A DNA stretch of 64,000 nucleotides from Persicaria tinctoria (GCA_037127255.1 JBANSL010000003.1:25183314-25247313), one strand, 5' to 3'; positions 36,061 through 47,399 are shown, numbered from the stretch's first letter. Numbers and translations are program-made. Notes: generated by a model not told the origin, from the letters alone.

Positions 36061-37740
36061 TTAGGGTTGAAAGGAGCGTTCAACAAATGAAAAATAACAA
36101 GATTGTGAAGGGAGAGTGGTCGGGGTTCATGCCTCGCACCCTCCAAAGTACCGGCTTCGGCCGCCCTAAATCGGCTTCGGCCGCCCAACCACGTCTTCGG
36201 CCGCCCTAAATCGGCTTCAGCCGCCCAACCACGACTTTGGCCACCCAACCACGGCTTCGACCGCCCTATGGTCGGCTTCGACCTTCCCAAATCGACTTCG
36301 GCCGCCCAACCCCGACTTCGACCATCTCCGATCTAAGTGTCCTCGCATTCCATTTTGGATGCTCCCCCTTCAATCGCCCTGGCTGGTTCTCGCCCTAGCC
36401 TCCGGGTCTCGTCCCCCCTCTTCTCCCCGGCCCTTTGTGCTTCGGGTAGACTGAATAACCTATCCTCTGTCATATTCTGGTTTTGGTTGAGGCCTTTGCA
36501 TCGGTTTCTCTCGAACCGTTTGATTTTCCATTGTTGAACCCCTCGTAGCGCCTCTCGCCCTGGTCTGTCGAGCTTTTTCGGTTCAATCCTTCCGGGCTTA
36601 GTCCATTTCCTCCTGCTCCCCTTGAATCATTGGCCAATTTTGAGGGGTAGCAATATCTTCTTTTCAACCCATGACTAACGCTGGGTTTCTTGCCTGTCGA
36701 ACCCTATCTTTTCAAATTTCGTTGCTCGAATCAACCCCGTTGCCTTGTTCTGGCGAGTTCTTGTCCGGTCAGGGCTGTTTTGGTCTTTCGTCGGCCGTTT
36801 CTGGCTAGATCTTGTTTTGTCGCGGGTTTGTTCACGAATTGGGGCATACAGAGTTCACCCTTCTGCTGCTCCTTCAATCTCCTCATGGGTATCTTTTTTT
36901 CCTCCCTCAATCTCCTTCTTTGGAGGTTTTGCGGTTCTATTCTCCTGATTCCTTCATCATCGGATCCACCGAGTTTGTTTGCCGGCGTTTTCCTGTGTCT
37001 ACCGGTGGCGTTGCCGCCGCCTCTCCTTTGGCCGTCGACGTCCGGCTCAGCTGGCGGTGCCGTGAAACCTTCTCGCCAAGGATCAATGAAATATTTAAAA
37101 AGAAAAAAAAGAAATAAAGGACCAGAGACCTAGTTGTATCTTCGTGGTCCAAATCAAGTGCTTTGGGTCGGGCAGCCCATCTACATTATTTCGTTGGATA
37201 ACACATTCATATATATTTTTCTCCAATGTCAAATCTATATGTTTTTGTTTAAATCCCGAAAGGGTTTGAGTAAACCCACCCGAAAGGGTTTGTCTTAATG
37301 GTGTTTTGCTCGAGCAGTTTGCGGCTTTGCTTCTAATGGTTCTAGGAGGTCTTCTACTTGGTTGGGGGCGTGGAGTTTGCAGTCGGGTCTGGCTGGGATC
37401 GTGGTGATGCGCTTAGGGCGACTCCGTATCCGGGATAGAGTTTCCTTGGAGTTCGTCTGCATTACCCACAGGAGATAGAATCTTGTTGTACCGCTGGCCC
37501 GCGGTGCTACTGTATGGTGGTGCTTGACTTCGTTCTTCGGCGGCTTTCTCAGCTTCTTTGGTGTTGGTCTTCTTGGATTGTTTTGATGGAGAGTTTTATT
37601 TCTGCTTGTTTCATTTCACCTGTTATCTGTTTTTCTGTTCTTTTAGGTTGTACGTTTGATGGTTTGCCGTCTGCCGACTTTGTCGGCCTCTCGAAGAGTC
37701 AGGCTTGTGTGACCTTCGAATTTTTACCTAATAAAAAAAA
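36061..37740 (+). mobile_element. Retroposon E2 with shared 3' tail and different 5' part
   Basis: Begins after the GGGTGGAGCT repeat and ends CCTAATAAAAAAAAA before GGGTGGAA at 37742. The 3' 500 bases match E1. The 5' portion differs: a tandem CGGCTTCGGCCGCCC array (36150-36330) then GC-rich sequence ending in an internal A-rich run near 37090. Open frames here are overlapping and not convincing. Confidence 0.5.
36150..36330. repeat. Minisatellite of CGGCTTCGGCCGCCCAA-like units
   Basis: About nine to ten degenerate 17-19-bp units. GC-rich, with no plausible coding. Confidence 0.8.
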
Positions 37741-37741
37741 A

Positions 37742-37895
37742 GGGTGGAATCCAACGCGCACCAACGCCTGTCGGTGACAAGGAAGGGGTGGCACGGCAGC
37801 GGAAACGCAACATGAACGAAGCGAATATTCAATTATTTTGTGAATCAGCTAACTTCAAAGTTTGTGATTCAGATTTTTTGATCTTTTTATTTCAA
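37742..37895. repeat. Segment duplicated at 51544-51715
   Basis: About 155 bases (GGGTGGAA...AACGCGCACC...GTGACAAGGAAGGGGTG...GAATATTCAATTATTTTG) shared with 51544-51715. In that copy it directly follows CATCTATAGAAT, showing the uninterrupted target for E1 and E2. Nature unknown; possibly an old 5' UTR or gene fragment. Confidence 0.7.
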
Positions 37896-38584
37896 AGAAT
37901 CTTCTTGGATCATTCGATCAGTTGTTGCCATTGCCCTTATGATCTTCATCATGGTGTTGTTGATCTTGGATGTCCCTTTTTTCTATGGTGATGTTGATCT
38001 TGGATATCCCTTCTTGGACTACAAAAAGAAAGGCAATCCATCATGGAAATGGAGGAAATTTGCAGTCCAAGATGCATTCCGATTTTAGGTATTTTTCTTG
38101 GATTATTCCGACCCATTGGTTTGTCGGTTCTGCAAGGATTTTTCATAATAGTTTAATTTGTAGTGCCATGTTCATTTCTTTCGTCTTGTTAATTCCTAAT
38201 CCTCCTTTGTGTTTCAGCCTACGTATTTGCCCCATCGTATTAATGGGAAGTGCTTCTGGTCTTTATTTTAGAAAAATTTCTTGTTTATTTGGTCCAATTC
38301 TTTATGAATCTCGCTTGGTAGCATAATGTTTTGCATTATATAGTCTGTTTTGCTGGTAGATTAATATTTGCTCTTATCAAGGTTGCTCTTCTTTCTTGTT
38401 AAAGTGTGTTTGCTTTTCACTTCGTCAGTTGTTGTCTGGTTTTACAGATTGTGTCATCGAAGGTGTTTCTGTGCACTCTTCCATTTATAATTAGACATCC
38501 TAGGTACTTGTCAAGTGGCGTTTGGTTCACGATATGAAGGATTCCTTAGATCGTTTGATTCTGGTTTTATGGGATTCATGTGGT
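37896..38584 (-). pseudogene. LINE fragment, left part (split by the hAT element)
   Basis: Close relative of 26000-26790, in the same minus orientation (thumb and connection region of RT). The continuation is at 45900-45960. A segment of about 45 bases at 38017-38062 is inverted relative to the 26225-26270 copy. Confidence 0.7.
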
Positions 38585-39194
38585 CAGGGACGGAGCCATA
38601 AAGTTTTTAGGGGAGGGGCACAAAAGTACTACACAACGACATTGAAAAAAAAATTCGTAAAACACACAACGTATTCCATATTATAAACAAATGTCAAATG
38701 ATATTACAAACTAGTGTCAAACAATATTACAAACTAAAAAGTTCATCTTTTAATTCGAGGTTTATACTACTAAATAAAACTCTGTTTTTTTTCCATTACA
38801 AAAATAAGGAAATATAGATCAATAAATGAAATAGATGAAGAAAAGAAAACTAACAAAATAAGGATATAAAATACAATAAATAAACACCGAGTCAATGTTT
38901 AACTTGTTGCATTGTGTTCTTAATAGTGTATAGCTAGATATAAAAAAAATTTAAACTTGCGTAGCTTCTTACCCAATTTTTAAAATAAGTAATATAACTT
39001 ATGGTTTCGAAGCTCTCAAGATGAGTTATAATATGTGAATATCAATTTAAGTAAAATATAAAAGTATTATAATATATTGAAATAAAATTATTGTGATTAA
39101 TACACCTACAATTTTCAAACATGCATAACTTTTTACTCAGATGTTGGATTATAGCGTATTATATATCAAAACGAAACTATCGCCGAGGAGAATA

Positions 39195-39414
39195 TGTTAG
39201 GAATTGGATATATGGGATTAGTATTGGAAATATTAGAAAGTGTGGTATTTTGGTATAAATACTAATAGGTTGTAATCTCTCCATCTATCAATGAATCAAT
39301 ATCAGTTTCTATCTCCTTCTTCTATCTCTAGCTCGCTCTTCCTAATCTCCCTTTCATCTCTTTCTCTTACCTTTCCAAGCAATCATCCATGGAAGATTAC
39401 ACAAGGTCCTAACA
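39195..39414 (+). repeat. 5' LTR of element G
   Basis: 220 bp; about 97% identical to 45597-45816. TATAAATAC-like promoter word near 39256. Confidence 0.9.
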
Positions 39415-40432
39415 ATTGGTATCAGCAGCTTGAAGGTTCTCGGCAATGACAATGAAAGAGGACGTGCGCCAGATCATCGTCGGATACGAAGATATTGCTC
39501 GCAAGTTTCAGGCGTTGCTTGAATTGATGACGAACGGCCAGACAGGGATGGAGCGAAGTCCATCGGAGACGGGTTCACGACCGGTGCAAGCGTTTGAAGC
39601 CTGGGTTGTTGAAGGGAATCAGATTGGCCTTCTGGTTGTAGACGAGCACCTCGCAATCGACAAAGGGGAATCGCAAAGCGAACGGGAAGGGATTGACGCC
39701 TCCAATCAAGAAGTAGCGAACGATTCCTTATTAGATATTGGGGAAAAATTGCAAGTCAAGAATCGAATCACCAAAGGCAGCGGCCATGGAGGTCAACCAG
39801 CAAGTATCGGCGCTCAATTCATTAAGGATTCACCAAGAATCATCGATCGAAAGTTCAATGCGCCCTCGGAAAGCGCTCTTGGTGACCCAGGAGCCGAATT
39901 GATCGATGGCGGAGTAAGCAGACCTCCGATTGTTGATTTCCCTCAGTTTTACGGGAAGAATCCTTGGAGCTGGGTGCGAAGATGTGAACAATTCTTTTCC
40001 ATTTTCAACATCCAAGAAACACAGAAGGTAGAGCTTGCGGCAGGGCATATGGTGGATCGAGCCAAGAGTTGGGTGCAAGAATACCTATTGCAGACCAAAG
40101 GGGTTCGCTGGACGGAATTAAGTGAATCGATATGTTTTCTATTTGGCGAGAAACAAGGGATGGAAATTGTTGATGGATTCTACAAACTAAGTCAAGGGGA
40201 TAGCCTTGAAGAGTACAACGAGCAGTTTGAGGAGCTCCGATCGGGGATGCTGTTCTTCAATCCATATTTGCCAAAGTCATATGTCATCTCGCGCTACATC
40301 AACGGGCTAAAGTCGGAAGTCCATTCCCTGGTGAAGATGGGTAGGCCAAAAGAATTGACGAACGCCATGGAATTGGCTATGTTCTACAACTAATCAATTC
40401 AAGCAAAGGTGGTAATTTCCAATAATCCTTGG

Positions 40433-43308
40433 TGAGAGAACCAAATTAAGCAAGCCCAATGGGCCCAGGGGCATTCTTGTCTCTCCTACGGTAACACCCT
40501 CAAACCCTAATTTTGATTATAAGATATGAGATACGCCTCCATAGTAGAGGAGGAAGGAGAACAATACTGACTTGAGCGTCGGAGGGTCCGTCAGGGGAGA
40601 CAAGCCCCGCCCCGACCTCGTTTGTTCTTGTTTCACAGGTTAGAGTTCGTGTTGAGATCATCATCAAGATCGGTCTCCATTCACAATGATTGAGAGCAGA
40701 TTTATGCACTCACAATTGGCGCCGTCCGTGGAAAATCGATCAAAAAGTCATGAGATCGGATCTCCCAATCAAAAAAGCAAACAAAAAGTCGACTGTTGAT
40801 GGCGACTGTGAACCGGTGAACGCTCAGCCTTCACCCACAAACCCTAGGGGATAGGGCGCCGTTGGCTTCGGACAACATGGCAGAGGGTGGCGCGGCTCAT
40901 CAGATCGACGGGAGATCACTTCGCCCTCTCGCCATCTCCCTCCCAGTGCGGCCGCGGAAAACATCGACCAATTAATCAGCCATGGAGATCGCTTCGCCCT
41001 CTCGCTACGGAGCTCTGTTGAGGGCTCAGGGGCATGCCGGACCACCACCGCTCCTTGCCCGATTCACCGCAGATCCCCCAATCGAATCTGAAAGGGAAAG
41101 GAAGTGTAGAGAATGAAGCAGATCTGGTGACCTCCTCAACGGCGATTCCGACATCGAAAAGTCGCCCATCCTCCACAACTCCCGCCTCCGTCTCATCATC
41201 GGCACTGCCGCATCTCCATCGCCGAGCATCTCGTTTCACCGAGCATCGAAAACGCTATCGGTCGTCGGCCTTGATTGTCGTTTCCACTGGCTAAAGTTGT
41301 CGCTCAAGCGCACCGTAGAGCCCACAGCGGGCCAGCCCGCATCTGAGCCGTTTGTCGCACCACCGCCTCGCACCGAAGACGCACTCCAATCCACTGATAG
41401 GGATCCTTTGCCGCCGTCAAGATCGAGCCTAGAAGCGGAACGATGGCCGAGGACGCGGCTTCGAGATCCGCTCTCGCCCGCCATTGATGCCTGCCATTGA
41501 AACGATTGTGGGATTGTTGTCCTTCAGATCAGATCGAAGAGAAGATTTGAAATCAGTTTCGGGATCCAGCGCCGCCGCTCACTGCCAACCTACGAACGAA
41601 GAAGACGATTACATTGCAAATATTAATTAATTACGAAATTGGCCCAAAGTTCTTGGAAATTGCAGCTCAGTTTATTCATTTAAGATAATTGGGGAATAAG
41701 GCCCAACTTTCATCATGCAAGATATCTCACTTGGAAGTGCAACGGATCGAGCCCGGCCGGTCCAACATATGAGACCCAAAAAGCTAAGTTCTCTCTCCTA
41801 TTTTAATGAAAAGTTTGTTATTTAGTTAATCATATTGCATGGTTAATTGTATCGACGACATATAAATTCTTGAAATGCTTATATGCGCATTTATATATAG
41901 AACAACATTATATCAAAGCCATAAAAAAAGATTAACGAATCGTCACTCATGGCCAATAGATCGCCACTCATGGCCAACGAATCGCCACTCATGGCCAACG
42001 AATCGCCACTCATGGCCAACGGATCGCCAATTAAGGCCAACGGATCGCCAGTTAAGGCCAACGGATCGCCAATTAAGGCCAACGAATCGCCACTCATGGC
42101 CAATAGATCGCCACTCATGGCCAATAGATCGCCACTCATGGCCAACGAATCGCCACTCATGGCCAATAGATCGCCACTCATGGCCAACGAATCGCCACTC
42201 ATGGCCAATAGATCGCCAATCATGGCCAACGAATCGCCACTCATGGCCAACGAATCGCCACTTAAGGCCAACGAATCGCCACTCGTGGCCAATAGATCGC
42301 CACTAATGGCCAATAGATCGCCACTCATGGCCAATAGAACGTCACTGGCCAAAGAATCGTCACTTACAGCCACTTAAATCCCATCTTAAGCCATAATAAC
42401 ACCGTTAAGGGTCAACAAAAGTCAAAACCAAGCAATAAAAATAGCCAATGAAGGCCAACAGATAGCCAATCAAGGCCAACAAATAACCAATCAAGGCCAA
42501 AAAATAGCCACTCAGGGCCAACAGTTCGCCACTTAAGGCCGATTCTCGCCACCCATAGGCCATTCAGGTGATCATCCATCACTATGATGCAGATTTTATG
42601 CATCACAATTAGGACCGAAATAAGTCCATGACAGGACCAATCTCTCACCAATTACGGTCGAAATAAATCTGCAACATGGCCAATCTCTCGCCAATTACGG
42701 CCCCTATTCAGCCATTCATAGGCCACTCAATCGATCTTCAAGTGAGTCCAACAACAGCCACCCAGATGCCAAACAATGGACGCCAATTAAGGTCAATAGC
42801 CGTCATTTGCAGGCCAAAATCTCGGCACCAATCACGGTCAATACTGTGCAACCACTGGCAATCAAGAGAGTTTGCGCAGCGTGTTATTCAAGTATCAATC
42901 CATGAGATCAAGGACTAACTGAGTAATCAAGGGGAAGGCCCAAGCATGAGCATAAAGATTCCCAATGATAGGAAATTATCGGCCTCCTTCACCACCGATA
43001 GGTGCTAAAGAAGCCCGAGGGGCAATTGAGAGAACCAAATTAAGCAAGCCCAATGGGCCCAGGGGCATTCTTGTCTCTCCTACGGTAACACCCTCAAACC
43101 CTAATTTTGATTATAAGATATGAGATACGCCTCCATAGTAGAGGAGGAAGGAGAACAATACTGACTTGAGCGTCGGAGGGTCCGTCATGGGAGACAAGCC
43201 CCGCCCCGACCTCGTTTGTTCTTGTTTCACAGGTTAGAGTTCGTGTTGAGATCATCATCAAGATCGGTCTCCATTCACAATGATTGAGAGCAGATTTATG
43301 CACTCACA
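40433..43308 (+). mobile_element. Young non-autonomous LTR retrotransposon (element T)
   Basis: LTRs 40433-40714 and 43027-43308 (282 bp each, one mismatch seen) start TGAGAGAACC and end CACTCACA, with perfect 5-bp duplications CTTGG (40428-40432, 43309-43313). Primer site TGGCGCCGTCCGTGG at 40717. The 2.3-kb interior has no gag or pol: GC-rich to 41600, then a 21-bp minisatellite. LARD/TRIM-like. Near-identical LTRs indicate recent insertion. Confidence 0.93.
41937..42375. repeat. 21-bp minisatellite in element T
   Basis: About 20 units of CCAACGAATCGCCACTCATGG with variants (AATAGATCG, ACGGATCG). More diverged units continue to about 42550. Because 21 is divisible by three, both strands stay open in several frames; these are not genes. 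Confidence 0.95.
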
Positions 43309-43931
43309 CTTGGGAATGGCTTACTGTAGAGAAGTTCACCGAGCCAGAAATCCCCTGCAACCCATCAAAGTTGGATGAACAGACGACAAACAACCGGGAT
43401 GAATTGAGAAACTCCCAGGGCACGATCGAAGCCTCGAGCCAAGAATCTAAGGTAACTCTCAAGCCCTGTGAGATTATGAAAGGTGATGGTGAAATCAAAC
43501 TGTTGTCTGAAGTAGTCAATCGTTTGATAGAATGGTTTGAAATTATGGGGGCTAACAGTGCAACAGATTCAGTTGAATGTACGATAACTTCTAGTGCGCA
43601 CAAGCTGTTTGTCGAAATGGCCGAGAGGAAATTTCTATTGGTGACAGATTTAGTGGGCGTTGATTGTTGCTTAGATCATGGATATCATGAACCGAGAGGT
43701 GTTGATTTTTGGGGTGAACTGAAGCGAAGTTCAATCACCTTGCCCTTCGATAGAGGAAGAATTGCAATGCCTTACGATGGTGGAAAAGAGAGGTCAATAT
43801 CATGTGGTTTAGACAGCTCAAAGGGTGGTTTTGATAGCCTAGATGGTGAAGCAGGTGGAGCTGGAGACATCAAAATTAAACCCTCAATTGATCAACGAAA
43901 TTGCATTTCAGTGGCTGGGATTGCAGACAGG

Positions 43932-44487
43932 CAATGTTCTAAAAGGCGCTAGGCGGCCGCCTAGCGGCCGCTAGGCGGTGGGTGGCTGCCTAGCGCCTAG
44001 GCGGCGCCTAGGCGGACTTAGAACAAACATGATTGTTTCTTTATATTTTAACACATAACACATATCAATAATTCATATAATGCAATAATAATCTATAATA
44101 TCACTTATAAACCCAAATTTGTGGTCAACTAACACTAAAGTGAATAAACGCAAAAATATGTGTCCGACTAGCGACTCTAAGCCTCCTAAAATCCAAAACC
44201 ATAGATTCGACTCCAAAGCAAATACATCCCGGCCTATGGGATAAAAAAACCCTAAGTCGACTATCCACATGTCTATAAGCTAAAATTGAATAATCGTCGG
44301 GCTAGGCGGGATTAAGCGGGGTCTAGGCGGGACTAGGCGGGGTCTAGGCGGCGCCTAGGCGGGACAAGGCAGTGTCTAGACGGAAATCCGCCTAGAGGCC
44401 CGCCTAGGCGTAAAAATTCCTAGGGGGCCTCCCGCCTAGCGCCCAGGCGGTGCCTAGGCGGCGCCTAGGCGCGATTTTTAGAACACT
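43932..44487. mobile_element. Short-TIR element rich in CCTAGGCG, copy 2 (9-bp TSD)
   Basis: 556 bp with ends CAATGTTCTAAAAGGCGC and, on the other strand, AGTGTTCTAAAAATCGCGCC. Perfect 9-bp duplications GCAGACAGG (43923-43931, 44488-44496). Opposite orientation to 4870-5348. Inserted in gag of element G. Confidence 0.88.
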
Positions 44488-45137
44488 GCAGACAGGGTAC
44501 TTAGATTCATACAGAAGGGACAATCTGCATTGCCTTTTGATAGAGGGAAAGGTAGTAGTGATTTTCTAAAGGCGCAAATGGAATTCTGTAAGGCTGAGTT
44601 TGATCTAAAGGTTGTGGTTTTAGTCTTTGATCCGGGAGGTGGATACAACCTACTGATGGGAAGCAATACAAGTTGCTACTGTCATAGAAAATGGGAAGGG
44701 GACTTTTGCTTCCATAAAATCAGCATACATGTTGCTGTCATAGGAAATGTGCGTGCTGGTTATAGAAATTGTGCAAGGAAGATTGAGCAATTTGTGGAGC
44801 AATTACTGGAGGAAGATTGAGGTGCTTGTTGAGATAGCTATTATAGTATTACTACATTCTGCGGGATAGGGATGCAACAACTTAGAGCATTTCTAAGTGC
44901 TTAATATTTGAATGGGTTTTATGTGTGCAGCAACTAGCAAGCTCTAAGGGATGACAATGCTGAAAGGTTGAGATTTGGTGTGATTGTGGTAGTTGATCAA
45001 GTGGAAAGTGGTTGGCAATTGGTACACATCATCACTACATCATTGTCAATACAATACAGTCACATAGTGGTTGTGCTGCATTTGTACTGTCATAATCTCA
45101 TAAGGAGCAACCAATGTTATGAGATTACAGATCTGAT

Positions 45138-45523
45138 ATTTGCACGGCGAAAATTTCGCCATCGGCACGGTGTCGGTGCCGGACTCCCAAACCGGCAAAC
45201 ATTTATGACGGTCCCGGACTCCCATATCGGCAAAGGGTGGAGGGAATCTACAACTTTTGCAGGCACGCGTTGTCACCTCACCTAACGAGGTGTCAAATCT
45301 TGCCGGGACCTGACACCGATGCCGAGCTCCGGATCCGACATGGTCACATCAGTCAAATCGTCTGAAAAAGCTGCAGATCCGACTCGGGCATTGGATGCCA
45401 CACTGGGAGTCCGGCACCGACATCCACTATGCCACACTGAGAGTCCGGCACCTGCATCCGACGCTGCCGATCTGGGAGTCCGGCACCGGCACCGTGCCGA
45501 TAGCGATATAATGCCGTGCAAAT
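45138..45523. mobile_element. GC-rich foldback element in element G
   Basis: Inverted ends ATTTGCACGGC / GCCGTGCAAAT, continuing inward with GGCACGG and CCGGACTCCC words repeated in both orientations. Lies between gag and the 3' LTR. No target duplication could be assigned. Confidence 0.5.
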
Positions 45524-45596
45524 AACAAAAAGGTTTACTTTTTAGTTCATATTTTTTAATAAGCTTGAGGACAAGCTTTCTTAAGGATGGAAGTAT

Positions 45597-45816
45597 TGTT
45601 AGGAATTGGATATATGGGATTAGTATTGGAAATATTAGAAAGTGTGGTATTTTGGTATAAATACTAATATGTTGTAATCTCTCCATCTATCAATGAATCA
45701 ATATCAGTTTCTATCTTCTTCTTCTATCTCTCGCTCTCTCTTCCTAATCTCTCTTTCATCTCTTTCTCTTACCTTTCCAAGCAATCATCCATGGAAGATT
45801 ACAAAAGGTCCTAACA
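45597..45816 (+). repeat. 3' LTR of element G
   Basis: Partner of 39195-39414. Confidence 0.9.
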
Positions 45817-45899
45817 GAATATACCTAGGTAATTTTTCGGATGAGGGAGGGGGGACGTGCTCCCTCATGCCACCCCTTAACTCCACCTCTGCCTGTGGT

Positions 45900-45960
45900 T
45901 ATTTGGAAGGCTGAATTGTGAAAATTCACTTTCTGATCTAGTATAGCCAAATTATCCATA
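45900..45960 (-). pseudogene. LINE fragment, right part
   Basis: Continues the LINE at 37896-38584 across the hAT insertion; matches 26782-26840 (TTTGGAAGGCTGA...CTGATCT). Confidence 0.65.
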
Positions 45961-46343
45961 TTGTTTAGGTTTAAATTTTAAAAATGATCAATAATAAAGT
46001 AGTGAATAAAAAAAATTGATCAAATCATTTAAAATATATAGACCGGGTCGGATTAGAAACTTGAATGAGAACGACTCGACTCTTGACCCAAAATCCGAAT
46101 GAGCCCGACTCGATTTGACTCGAAACCCAAATGAGCCTGACCCTAATCAACCCAAACCCGACCAAGCAGAAATTCATTTAGATCAAACCCGAACCCGACC
46201 CGACCAAAGACCGACCATAAATTTTACCCGAACTTACTCGACCCGTCAGTGAGCCAACTCGAACGAGCTCAACCCAAACCCGACCCGATCAACCCAATTG
46301 CATTTAAGTCGATATTACAACGAGAAACGATGTTATAAATCAT
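45961..46343. other. Spacer with CCCGACCCGA-type words
   Basis: Degenerate GACCCGA/CCAACCC words at 46045-46290, on the opposite strand to the GGGTCGGGT words of the hAT MITE at 6238; no ends found. 46300-46346 has ACGATGTTATAA-like words. Confidence 0.45.
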
Positions 46344-47399
46344 TATCACTAGTACAAAAATGGTTTTAAACAACGCCTTATAGACAACGGTTTTTAAAAT
46401 AATGTTGTCTATATTGACAGAAATTAGAGTTTTTGGGGACGCACAACGGTTATTAGATATAACCGTTGTCTTTGTAATTGCAAAGACAACGCATATAGAA
46501 AGAACCGTTGTCATACATGTAGAAGTCATCTCAAAGAATACGGTTAACAGAACCGTTATCTATGTCCAATTAAAACCGTTGTCTTTGTAATTGCAAAAAC
46601 AACGAATATATATAGAACCGTTGTCATACATATAGAAGATATCTCAAAAAATACGGTTGACAAAACCGTTGTCTATGTACAATTTAAACCGTTGTCTTTG
46701 TAATTATAAAGACAACGAATATATAAAGAACCGTTGTCATAGATATATAGGACGTCTCAAAGAATACGATTGACATAACCGTTGTCTATGCCCGATTGAA
46801 ACCGTTGTCTTTATATTTGCAAGGACAACAAATATATAAAGAACCGTTGTCATACATATATAAGACATCTCAAAAAACACGGTTGACAAACCGTTGTCTA
46901 TTTCAAATTAAAACCGTTTTGTTTGTAGTTGTAAAGACAACAAATATATAAAGAACCATTGTCATACATATAGAAGACATCTCAAAAAACACGATTGACA
47001 GAACCGTTGTCTATGCCCAATTAAAACCATTGTTTTTGGAATTATAAAGACAACAGATATATAAAGAAATGTTGTTGTATATGTAGATGACATCTCATAG
47101 AATACCATTGTTAGAACCGTTGTCTATACCCTATTAAAACCGTTGTCTTTATAATTATAAAGACAGCGAATATATAAAAAACTTTTGTACGCTAGTGGTA
47201 AGACCCATATAAGAAAATCTTCATTCTTTTTTATTTAATAAACCATTCAAAATTTAATATTTGATGTGTCTCGGTGTCGCTCACCTATAAGTCTATACCT
47301 AGGAAGGGAAGAAAATCTTTTTTAAAAAAAAAATCTTCATTCATTTTATTTTTTTATGGAGTATATTCAATGCGTTTTTTTTACACTTTACTGGTTTTT

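Larger units (their letters stand above)
39446..44820 (+). pseudogene. gag of element G, interrupted by two insertions
   Basis: Capsid-type polyprotein of an LTR retrotransposon. 39446-40390 gives 315 residues containing a retrotransposon gag domain (FPQFYGKNPWSWVRRCEQFF ... GDSLEEYNEQFEEL). The frame meets TAA at 40391. Beyond it the same frame stays open into the 40433-43308 insertion, resumes at 43314-43931, and resumes again after the second insertion to the stop at 44818. Removing each insertion with one copy of its duplication gives 643 codons without another break. No classical CCHC knuckle was seen; a CYCH word is near the end. The TAA fits a CAA to TAA change. Confidence 0.8.
39195..45816 (+). 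mobile_element. Gag-only LTR retrotransposon (element G)
   Basis: Two 220-bp LTRs (39195-39414, 45597-45816; six differences seen) starting TGTTAGGAATTGG and ending CCTAACA, with perfect 5-bp duplications GAATA (39190-39194, 45817-45821). Primer site TGGTATCAGCAGC at 39417 (initiator-Met tRNA type). Purine-rich GGATGGAAGTA precedes the 3' LTR. The only coding frame is gag. No protease, RT or integrase is present, so it would depend on a partner element. Two later insertions lie in gag (40433-43308 and 43932-44487). Confidence 0.92.
38585..45891. mobile_element. hAT-type element, expanded by nested retrotransposons
   Basis: Inverted ends are CAGGGACGGAG and, on the other strand, CAGAGGTGGAG. 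Duplications are CATGTGGT / CCTGTGGT (38577-38584, 45892-45899; 7 of 8). The related LINE at 26774-26781 has an empty CCTGTGGT site, so the boundary is well supported. The element itself is about 690 bases (38585-39194 and 45822-45891) with no coding; the rest is the LTR retrotransposon inserted in it. Confidence 0.8.

Noticed and set aside
36337..37133. Several overlapping frames in the E2 retroposon
   Set aside because: No homology and mutually overlapping; best read as non-coding element sequence.
41937..42375. Regular 21-bp repeats as a CRISPR-like array
   Set aside because: Units are contiguous without unique spacers, and the genome is plant nuclear DNA.
41875..42377. Open frames of 140-160 codons on both strands with heptad repeats
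   Set aside because: They arise from a 21-bp minisatellite inside a non-autonomous LTR element; no start context, no other coding sequence.
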